Shown: in pieces, positions 20,423 to 27,500 of the stretch | Layout: the number at the start of each line of letters is the position of its first letter | How positions within the stretch are numbered: position 1 is the stretch's first letter | Source of the DNA: Symbiodinium natans | Lineage: Eukaryota; Sar; Dinophyceae; Suessiales; Symbiodiniaceae | Assembly: GCA_905221605.1 (NCBI GenBank) | Contig: CAJNDS010000680.1 | Span: forward strand, 753,704 to 781,203 | Direction of reading: 5' to 3' | Length of the DNA: 27,500 nucleotides | Made by a program: the position numbers and the translations under genes | The notes under the pieces: model-generated | Database searches by the model: none | Seen by the model: only the letters and a program-made list of their open reading frames with translations | Told to the model about the DNA's origin: nothing

Positions 20423-20902
20423 GATGAGATGAGTCAGCCCCACACATGTAATTACAGCCCAGTTGCCACCCTTGGAAGCATCTTTTCTTGGAAGAGCAGT
20501 GATGTGTCCAGTGCGGCTGGTGAGGAACTCCGTCGCCGAGACTCGCCGGGCAGCCATCGCAGCATCCGTTGTTTTTCGGCCTGGCGCGCTGCAAAGTAGA
20601 CGATCATTGCCCTCCAGGGACTGGCGCGCGGAGCCGGAAAAGTCCTCGATCAGCACTGTGATTCTTACAGTACCAATGTTTCTTGCATTGGCCAAGCTAG
20701 AACTTGCAAGTAGGTCTGCGGCTTTGCTTTTGTCTTCTTGACACTGCGCTCACGTTCATGCACTTGCGCTTGCACGTTGATCAGGCTGTCTCAGATATCC
20801 CATCTCGTTGCAGGTCGCGGCAAGCGGTCGCACGCTGACCTCGAGGACATCAAGCCACCCGCCAAGCAGCAGGGCACCAGCGCCCGTGGAGACTTTCAGC
20901 GC

Positions 20903-20971
20903 GCCCAAGCCCAAGCCCCGGCCCAAGCCCCGGCCCAAGCCGCGGCCGAAGCCCCGGCCCAAGCCCCCAAG
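20903..20971 (+). repeat. 12-bp minisatellite, long allele (unit 3)
   Basis: Same length as the unit 2 array, consistent with the shared origin of their left parts. Confidence 0.8.
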
Positions 20972-22016
20972 TTGGGCCAAGCCCCAGCCACAGTGGCCAC
21001 CGGTCCTGGTGCGGTTCCGGCACACACTCTGGGGAGATGGTGGTGGAGACAGCTTCGGGGCATCCCAGCACATTCTCAGGCACAACCCCCACCTGAAGGG
21101 CAATGGGTCTTGAAAAAGGGATCTTAATTTAACATTTTCAGCTGATGTTTTGGGGCAGGGTGGAAGTGTGGATATAGAGTTGTCTGCATTAATGAAGAAC
21201 GCAGATGTTCTTTCGAGCAGAGAGCCGAGAGTAGGAACACCAGCAGTCCCTCAACAAGTCGCACTCAGAGGCACTTCCGCCCTGTTACCAAACCGTGTTC
21301 GAAAACGCTGACCAGATGCTTCTTCCTCAGTGCGTCCAGCACCGGGCATTGTACAAAGACTGAAGCATCCTGCCTGCGAGGCGAGTTTTGCCTGAGTTTC
21401 ATAATTGCACGTGGCCATTGTGACTGCTCAGCTGGGGCAGTATGCCCGCGCTGCCATGCCCCCCAGCCCGTCCCCCACCCCACAAAAAAGGCTGTGAGTG
21501 AGTGCCACATGTAAGTGGATGTCGCACATGTCGGTGAGCAAACTGAGCCAACATGCTGAAAGAAACGCACGGGCTCATCGCCAGCTTGCTCAAGCGTTGT
21601 GAAAGTTGCCATGACCATGTCGCACGGTGCAGAAGGCATTCGAGACAGGAGATAGCTAGAGTTCGCAGTGGCGTAGGGTTGTCTTGCGGACACGTGGCCG
21701 CGCATGCCAGCGAGGACAGCTCTCGGAAAGCCCGCTTGGAAACCTTGAGTCAGTTCCTGCTAAGTTGGGATGCCGCGGGAATGCGAGAAGCGGATCGCTA
21801 AATTGATTCGTCAGACTGGCCGTCGCAGGACTCTGTGTCCCAGCTCAGCGATGATCATCCCCAGGACGCCGAGGCCTGATACAGCAGTGGAGACGGGTGG
21901 AGTGGGCGCTTGTGCACGCAGTGCACATGGCGTCCAGAAGGTTTGGGCGAGGCACTGCATGCGCGGAACCTGGTGCCGGGGCTTTCTGGCATCTCGAACA
22001 AGAGATATTGTAACAG

Positions 22017-22121
22017 GAGCCCTTCATGACTCCATGCCACCGGAAGGTGCTGAGGCAGCAGAAGATCAACAGTTTGGAGCAGCTGGCTAACCTTCGACAG
22101 ATGGCCAGGCCGGCCAAGTAA
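22017..22121 (+). CDS. Possible terminal exon or small ORF ending QMARPAK (unit 3)
   Basis: Identical in coding content to 12494-12598. Confidence 0.3.
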   Translation, partial: EPFMTPCHRKVLRQQKINSLEQLANLRQMARPAK

Positions 22122-22307
22122 CCAAGTAAACGAAGTCTCGCATTCCGGGAGGTCAACATGGGCGCAGCCGGCCATACTTGCAGACAGGTATGAGTAATTT
22201 ATGAGTAGCAAAGATTAGTTGGCAGATGCGATTTTTGCCTTTCAAGTTTCCAGATGGCTTGGCTGAGTGCAGGATACATAAACTTGACATAAACAAAAAA
22301 TCCAACA

Positions 22308-22820
22308 AGAGCTCCGATGCCGGGCCTTGGAGGCGAGCAAGTCTTCATCGTCGCCTCTTGCAAGGAACTGGGAGCTTGGGAGCTTGGAACCCTGCAGAGG
22401 CCCTTGGGACTCGTAGTTGCTTCCTCCCCTTCTTGCAGGCCTTGTGCCGCTCCTGCAGTAAACCGTGTTCACAACCAAGACTAGGGTCCACTATATGCTA
22501 CCAGTCTTTGTTCGTTGCCCAAAAAACCTTCAAGCCAAGCCCCCAAACACGAAGCTTTGAACCCTGATGTGTCTGCCAGGTGTTCACAACCAAAGACTGG
22601 GGTCCAACAATCTTGTTCGATCCCCATTTCCAATGACAAAACCCCAAGCAACCCCAAACACGAAGCTTTTGACCCTGAAGTGTCTGCCAGGCCCCACGTT
22701 GTTTCACATCCACCGCGAGATTTCCACGTTAGACTTCAAAGCTCACGGCTTTAGAAGTCCTCCGCGGAAACGTCGCGGTGGATGTGAAACAAGGTCAGTG
22801 AAGCTGCCAATCGGCAGCAG
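22308..22820 (+). pseudogene. Broken CBM20 domain, copy A (unit 3)
   Basis: Exon 1 (22308-22399) is as in unit 2, with the 8-bp duplication at 22372-22387. Exon 2 (22691-22820) carries the TAG and the inverted duplication, but ends with the unit-1-like SVKLPIGS coding sequence and a CAG|GAC donor. From here to about 22.98 kb unit 3 resembles unit 1 rather than unit 2. Confidence 0.75.
22699..22792. repeat. Inverted repeat in CBM20 copy A exon 2 (unit 3)
   Basis: Same element as at 3657-3750, with the full 19-base outer arms. The tryptophan codon in the inverted copy is AGG, as in unit 2. Confidence 0.85.
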
Positions 22821-23195
22821 GACGGCTCCCTTCTGTTTGTTTTGGGATTTTCGGGGGACTTTTGATATTAGATTGGAACCCTGGCATCCAGTTGGAGAAT
22901 CTCACGTGCAGAAAGAGACATGGCAATAGCTAGAATATTGATCATGGCTTTTCCGCAATAGTCATGGATAGTGTATGCAGGCAACTCAAGCTGATGCCAC
23001 AGCTTAAGCAGGATGTACAGGATAAACACGTGAGAAGTTTAATGATGGCCGTCACCGTGCCGAATACTGCAACATCTTTACATTTTTCCGGATGCGGATG
23101 TTGATAGCAATCAAGACATGTTTAGAGAGTGTCATTTGGGTGTGCAAGGAGCTGCCAGAATCCCCGCCGCAGTGGCCACGGACCACTATGGTTCC

Positions 23196-23305
23196 CATAC
23201 CAGGGCTTCGTGGCAGCAATGGTTTCCGCCATGGATGTGGTCTTCCGTACGAAAGACCACATCCATGGCAGAAATCATTGCTGCTGCCGTAGAAGCCCTG
23301 GCATG
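23196..23305. repeat. 110-bp hairpin with extended stem (unit 3)
   Basis: As at 4154-4263, but the loop reads TCCGTACGAA. With the flanking bases, GGTCTTCCGTACGAAAGACC is almost fully self-complementary, so the element is close to a loopless palindrome. Confidence 0.85.
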
Positions 23306-23995
23306 TCGCAACCGAATACGAGGCATCCCGAAGCTGCCGTGATCAGTGCTCCGCCCGAAACTCTTGGAACAGCAATTCCCGAGATGAACTGGAGAAGCTT
23401 GATTGAAAGATTCAGTGAAACACTATCTCTCTGGATTAGGAGAGACTCGAGTGCTGTAACGCATGTTCTTGAAGCGCTGCTGCGCCTTTGGTCCGTGTTG
23501 TTTGTCGTGCAGAGAAGGGTTTGCCGATTTCACGTGTGCTTTGCGTGATTCATCAAGAGAAGGCAAGTACTCAAGCGCCCTTGCAAGGATGACAACGGGT
23601 GTACTGTACTACTGTATAGTAAAGAGTATGTAGGGAGTTTTAAGCAGGCATTGTTGAGTGGCAAATTATGCTATGACAATTTCGGGATTCGGTTGCTACG
23701 TGTTTCTCACCCAAGGGGATCATAGGGGTTGGTTCCCATACCAGGGCTTCTAGAAAAAATGGTTTCTGCCATGGATGTCGTCTTCGGCGTGAATTGCTCC
23801 TGCACGGCACCAGGCCTGGGGCATGGAGAGGACTTTTCAAAGTATGGCGCAGCTGCCACACTTTCAGACAAGTGCGAGAAATGTTGAGAAGCAACGATTA
23901 GTTGGCAGATGCAATCCTCACCTTTCGATTTCCAGGAAATCTGCCAGGTAGCGGCCGTTCCAGATGGCTTGGCTGAGTGCAGGATGCGTAGGTAG

Positions 23996-24788
23996 AGATT
24001 CCCAGCAAGAGTTCTGATGCCGGGCCTTGAAGGCGAAAGTGTCTTCATCGTCGGCTGCTGCGAGGAACTCGGGCGCTGGAACCCTGCAGAGGCCTGGGTA
24101 GTTGGTTCCTCCCCTTATTGCAAACCTTATACCACTCCTCCAGCAAGCCGCATTCACAACCAAGATCAAGGTCCACTATAATTATACTCCCAAGCTATGT
24201 TCACCCCCAAATCAAGGACCCGACCCAAAACCATGGAAAACCCCTCCCCCACCCAAACCCGAAACCTTGGACCCTAAAATGTCTGACAGGCAGTGCCCTG
24301 TTTCACATCCAGCGCGGCGTTTCCGCGTTGGACTTCCAACGTTGTGAAGCTGCCCGTCGGCAGCAGGACCACTCCTCTATGGGTGTTTTTGTTAGATTTT
24401 GGGGTGTTGGGGGAACTTCAACTTTTCGCTTGGAGTCTTGGCATTCAGTTGCTGAAAGAGACATGGCAATTGCTCGAACATTGGTCATGACCTAGCCACA
24501 ATCGTAACCCCTGGCACAACACAAGCTGATGCCGCAGCTTAAGATAGATGTACAGCACAAACATGTGACAAGGTCAATGATAGCTGTCCCCGTGCCGATA
24601 CTTGTAGTGGTACGTTGATACTTGTCGGGATGCGGATGATGATAGCAGTCCAAGCAAGTTCAGGGACTCGCCGAGAGGTAGATGAGCACGTTTTCTCAAT
24701 CCGCCATCACGCGAGGATGGAATTCAAGGTGGTGATCCGTGGCCACCGCGGCTTTCGCTGGGAAAATGGCGAGAATCGACTCCTGGAG
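23996..24788 (+). CDS. CBM20 starch-binding domain, copy B, three exons (unit 3, diverged)
   Basis: Exons 23996-24091, 24290-24366 and 24716-24788 have exactly the lengths of units 1 and 2. By hand count there are 16 base differences from unit 1, nine at third codon positions, and no exon indels, whereas both introns contain indels. Changes include ENVY to ESVF, CKELGKW to CEELGRW, CRW to FRW and RVLE to RLLE. FPRW, LPVGS, EFKVVIRG and ENGEN are unchanged. GC and GA donors and AG|G acceptors are kept. This independent copy is the best evidence that the gene model is real. The TAG 5' of exon 1 is also present here. Confidence 0.83.
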
Positions 24789-24921
24789 GCCTGGTTTGCG
24801 TGGATGCGCTTTCCGATGCCAGATCACAAACACGCCGGGCTTCCCGGCTCGCGGGCCTCAGCCGACGCAGTCGCCATCACCAAACATTGATGTTTGCCGG
24901 CTCTATGAACACTGTTACTCA

Positions 24922-24945
24922 TTAGGGTTTAGGGTTTAGGGTTCA
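24922..24945 (+). repeat. Interstitial telomere-like repeats (unit 3, short)
   Basis: TTAGGGTTTAGGGTTTAGGG only. The TTCAGGG variants of units 1 and 2 and about 20 adjacent bases are missing. Confidence 0.8.
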
Positions 24946-25045
24946 TAGGTTTTGAAAGATGGCTGCTGTCCTGCAAGGCATGCAAAAGTGAGTCTTGGGA
25001 ACACCTGTAGGCGTTTGTCGTCACAACATAAGTCTTGCACACTAG

Positions 25046-25216
25046 GTGGGGCTCCCGATGGCTGCAGAGGCGCACGCGTGTCGGCAATCAGTAGCTTCGC
25101 TGAACTGGCTGCTTGCGATTAAGGTCGTGACCCTTCTTACCGCTGTAACTCTTCTCCGTAGTGCATATGGCAAGAAGATTGCTGCAATCTTTTGCTGTAC
25201 TGGATTGATTGTTTAA
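25046..25216 (+). CDS. Possible C-terminal exon with hydrophobic segment (unit 3)
   Basis: 56 codons: VGLPMAAEAHACRQSVASLN then WLLAIKVVTLLTAVTLL and the same tail and TAA. It is one codon shorter than units 1 and 2, with frame kept. The hydrophobic run survives despite amino-acid changes. Confidence 0.38.
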   Translation: MGLPMAAEAHACRQSVASLNWLLAIKVVTLLTAVTLLRSAYGKKIAAIFCCTGLIV

Positions 25217-25700
25217 ATGTTCACGATCCGATCGCTTGGTCTCAGCTTCTTAGAACGATAGTAGCAAGCATTCCAGACCACATTTCTGGAGGCGAAGAAG
25301 ATCGCCATCACTTTCGGGCAGCCTGGCACCGAGGCATCCAGAGTAGGAAAACCCACAGGATTGTCATTCTTGCTATGTTGGTATATGTTGGTACTGCGTC
25401 CTTTCGCCCTACTGTTGCTATGTCCGTCAATCCTTGAATACTCCGGTGGGGCATGAAAGTACACTACCCTCAGCCCCAACCTGAAACACTATAGGCTTTA
25501 GGGCAGGGGTGCGCCCAAACAGAAGCAGTAGGTTTGCCAGCCTGGGTCCACGCAGGATGCCTTTGAATCCGCCAGGGCCTCGGGTTCCGTGGCCTCGGAA
25601 GTTGCGTGTGCAGGCCCCACTTTCAGGACACGGCTAGGCTTTGCGCGCGCGAGTCGGGCGCCGCCGCAGCACAGGGTACCCGTTTGCGTGTCGTCACATG

Positions 25701-25719
25701 ACACACACACACACACACA
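25701..25719 (+). repeat. Short (AC)n microsatellite in unit 3
   Basis: An AC run where units 1 and 2 have only ACACACAC followed by about 190 bp that unit 3 lacks. Confidence 0.85.
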
Positions 25720-25954
25720 AATAGTTTATTTTCCAAGTGTATCTGAAGCTGGGAAGGACGGAGGGTCCATCCTTCTGAAATTTCTGTAACCACTGCAACC
25801 GGCCTCTCCGCTTTCCCGAACACAGGAACCGGCTGCGCTACCCATGCTGCTTGGCCATTCGGCGGTGCACCTCGATAAGGCCCACGTTTCGTTTTGCAGA
25901 TGCTTGGGAATGTGAGTGCGGCGTTTCTGACGTTGGGAGGGCGCACATGTACTC

Positions 25955-25957
<3 letters not shown>

Positions 25958-26009
<52 letters not shown>
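25958..26009 (+). repeat. (AC)n microsatellite at the array end
   Basis: About 26 AC dinucleotides beginning some 15 bases after the last array homology (25942). It marks the boundary between the tandem array and unique DNA. Confidence 0.95.
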
Positions 26010-26011
<2 letters not shown>

Positions 26012-26525
26012 ATGAGTGCGATTGCTGCTGACATTTGACATAGTTTCCAACCCCCATCTGCCATACTGTATCATGTAGTGTCATAGCTAATGATGTAGGG
26101 TGAAACTGGTGTAAGTCATGTGTAACTCTGCTCATTGTTCACTGTCAGAAAGCGCAAGCGCCCCAACTGAACAGTCTGAAATCTTGTCTATGTCAATGTC
26201 TGAGGGCCCGACTTTGCACACTCATTTCTATAAATCGAAAAGGCTCCCGACTTTCGAACACATGCAGGTACGTGGATTCCGCGTCCGGAATCCATATCAC
26301 AGCCAATGGATAGGTGTCTTCGTTGGCACCTGACCTATCCATGGCCCAGGTGCCCCCTGCTATTCAAATTGGATGGTTGAGAATTCGAGGCCGCTTGGGA
26401 ACAGCGGGTGCAGACACACATCCTCTCGCGGGAGAGTAGTTTAAGCCAAGTACATTCCAATGCCGGGCAACTGCAAGTCGCCGCTTTTTCTATCACGGTC
26501 CCCATTGCCTAATGGGGAATAGGCC
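26010..26525. other. Unique flank with hairpins, no gene seen
   Basis: No convincing coding sequence. It holds two adjacent short hairpins, at 26274-26293 (GGATTCCG/CGGAATCC, 4-base loop) and 26306-26342 (ATGGATAGGT/ACCTATCCAT), and a third at 26422-26436 (CTCTC/GAGAG). Confidence 0.5.
26274..26342. repeat. Pair of adjacent hairpins
   Basis: An 8-bp stem with CGTC loop is followed 12 bases later by a 10-bp stem with a 17-base loop that has its own GGTGTC/GGCACC stem. No flanking duplication or terminator context is evident. Confidence 0.6.
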
Positions 26526-26978
26526 TCTGTAAAGCTGCCAATTGTCCACGCTCTGTTTGGGGTACATGCCGAAGGTGAAGGTCTGTAGATTACTGTGAGG
26601 CTGCAAACTTTCCATGCTCTGCTTGAAGTATATGCACCATAACACAAACCTAAAACACACAAACCTAAACCACACAAGACCGAAAGGGCGGGGGGAAGAG
26701 GGAGGGGGAGAAAGGACGAAACGGGGCGAGAAGGCGGGGAATGCAGGAGGAGAGGAGGGGAAACCGGGAAGAAAGCAAAACCTGGAGAACCATGGGAAGG
26801 GATCAAGCATATATGAACCCGGCGCAAATGTAGCACATGCCAAAGATGAAGGTCTGTAGGTCGCTTTGAAGCTGCACACTTCCTGCGCTCTACTTGAAGC
26901 GCATGCCGAAGGCGAAGGTCTGTAGGTCACTGTGAAGCCGCACACCTTCCACGTTCTGTTTGAAGCGCACGCCGAAAG
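26526..26978 (-). pseudogene. Decayed leucine-rich-like 22-residue repeat array
   Basis: On the minus strand, 66-bp units translate to a repeated pattern. Examples are FKQNVEGVRLHSDLQTFAFG, FK then TAG then SAGSVQLQSDLQTFIFG, and FKQSMESLQPHSNLQTFTFG followed by PKQSVDNWQLYRG. The pattern F-x-Q-S-x-E-x-x-x-L-x-S-x-LQT-x-x-FG is like the leucine-rich repeats of the FNQSLE...LPSSLQ type that I recall from dinoflagellate proteins. An in-frame TAG, a shortened unit and a ~195-bp insertion (about 26638-26833) show that it is no longer a working gene. Confidence 0.6.
26638..26833. repeat. Purine-rich insertion inside the repeat array
   Basis: This segment separates two halves of the 22-residue array. 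It starts with A/C-rich sequence (repeats of AACCTAAA and ACACAC), and about 26680-26800 is almost entirely purines with many G-runs. A triplex- or quadruplex-prone tract is possible. No terminal repeats were recognised. Confidence 0.55.
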
Positions 26979-27315
26979 AAAGCAATGGATGAACCCTTCC
27001 TGCAGCGGTTGCAGGTGTCACACACACGCCCTCTCCGAAGAGAGGGCAAGCCAATTTGCTTCATGAGCAATCACTGAACGTTTGCAAAAGAACATCCATG
27101 ACTGACGGCAGATGGAGCCATCGCGTGTATTCCATGCATGTCTGGAACTCATTTGTCACGGCGAGTCAAATGCTATATCCACATGAAAATCAGCTTGAGA
27201 CCTAACACATCCTTGAAAAGCGAAATTACGGAGCACGAATGATGCCAAAAAGCTGGTCATTGTGCACATGTTACATCCGCGCAAAAACTTACCAGGCACG
27301 GCGAAGCTGCAATTT
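26979..27315. other. Unique flank without a supportable gene
   Basis: Apart from the hairpin at 27028-27047 and a donor-like GGTAAGT on the minus strand near 27290, I see no coding or structural signal. Confidence 0.5.
27028..27047. repeat. Perfect 8-bp hairpin
   Basis: GCCCTCTC-CGAA-GAGAGGGC. Its surroundings (GTTGCAG...CACACAC...hairpin...AAGCCAA) resemble those of the 26422-26436 hairpin, so similar hairpin segments flank the decayed repeat array in direct orientation. Confidence 0.7.
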
Positions 27316-27500
27316 TTAGAGCCGAAAGCGTTTGCGCAGCCTGGAAAGCACTGGTGCTAGGTGATCCTTGGCGTACCCTTGCTGAATGTAAAGCTCCTCT
27401 AATACCTGCAGCTGCTGGACAATCAGTTGTCTCGGTCGGGTGTGTCGACATACCAATTCTGCTCGTGAACGAAAACCACTCAGTAGAATCGACAAACTGC
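27316..27500 (-). CDS. Partial C-terminal coding exon at the window edge
   Basis: The minus strand is open from the window end to a TAA at 27316-27318, about 61 codons. The text is protein-like, with RPRQLIVQQLQVLEELYIQQ then GYAKDHLAPVLSRLRKRFRL and stop: a leucine- and glutamine-rich helix followed by a basic end. The 5' part lies outside the window, and the exon boundary upstream is not determined. A strong donor-like CTG|GTAAGT lies just past the stop in the same direction, so a frameshifted exon running through is an alternative. I do not recognise the family. Confidence 0.42.
   Translation of the reverse strand, partial: SLSILLSGFRSRAELVCRHTRPRQLIVQQLQVLEELYIQQGYAKDHLAPVLSRLRKRFRL

Larger units (their letters stand above)
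19012..25942. repeat. Tandem 9.5 kb unit, copy 3 (truncated at its right end)
   Basis: Third copy, ending about 6.9 kb into the unit at a shared GGGAGGGC, just before a (CA)n tract. To about 22.76 kb it is nearly identical to unit 2. From about 22.99 kb it diverges from units 1 and 2, with substitutions and indels. Examples are an extra ~45 bp near 24626-24680 that units 1 and 2 lack, loss of the TTCAGGG repeats near 24945, and loss of about 190 bp near 25720. It is therefore the older right flank of the array. Confidence 0.92.

Noticed and set aside
1-25942. CRISPR array or phage-type direct repeats.
   Set aside because: The repeats are a 9.5 kb tandem duplication and short minisatellites. 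There is no regular short repeat-spacer pattern and no cas-like gene.
1-27500. Dinoflagellate spliced-leader relics, tRNA or rRNA genes, reverse transcriptase or viral genes.
   Set aside because: I looked for the conserved spliced-leader end (TTTGGCTCAAG), for tRNA/rRNA signatures and for polymerase motifs, and found none convincing. A dedicated scan would be needed to exclude weak cases.

Overview
The window looks like nuclear DNA of a dinoflagellate, most likely a Symbiodiniaceae relative (inference). Three things point that way. The best gene is split into short exons whose intron boundaries follow the dinoflagellate AG|G pattern with GC and GA donors. TTTAGGG-type repeats sit inside the sequence. 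A decayed array of 22-residue F-x-Q-S-x-E...LQT-x-x-FG repeats on the minus strand resembles repeats I recall from symbiotic dinoflagellates. No bacterial-style gene, operon, rRNA, tRNA or CRISPR array was seen, and no open frame exceeds about 161 codons.

Layout. Positions 1-25942 are a head-to-tail array of a ~9.52 kb unit: unit 1 at 1-9488, unit 2 at 9489-19011, and a truncated unit 3 at 19012-25942. Unit 2 is a chimera. Its left part (9489 to about 13240) is almost identical to unit 3, and its right part (about 13360 to 19011) is almost identical to unit 1. The left ends of units 1 and 2, and the right ends of units 1 and 3, are clearly diverged. That is the expected product of one unequal crossover in an older two-unit array. 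After 25942 the sequence changes to a (CA)n tract and unrelated DNA carrying the repeat relic and a partial minus-strand exon at the window edge.

Within each unit (unit 1 coordinates): decayed coding fragments of unknown origin at 0.5-3.1 kb; a broken starch-binding (CBM20) domain, copy A, at 3.30-3.78 kb; a ~0.7 kb insertion with a long hairpin at 4.09-4.79 kb; a second, intact CBM20 domain, copy B, in three exons at 4938-5709; a possible fourth exon at 6006-6179 that would add a hydrophobic C-terminal segment and a stop; then about 3.3 kb with telomere-like and G-rich tracts and no convincing gene.

Biology. CBM20 modules bind alpha-glucans such as starch, which dinoflagellates store. The intact copy keeps its frame, has no exon indels between diverged units, and retains the family's key tryptophans. 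Copy A has decayed through an 8-bp duplication, a nonsense change and an inverted duplication of part of its own second exon. That inverted duplication lies beside the inferred crossover point. Everything here was read by eye; no similarity search or alignment program was run.
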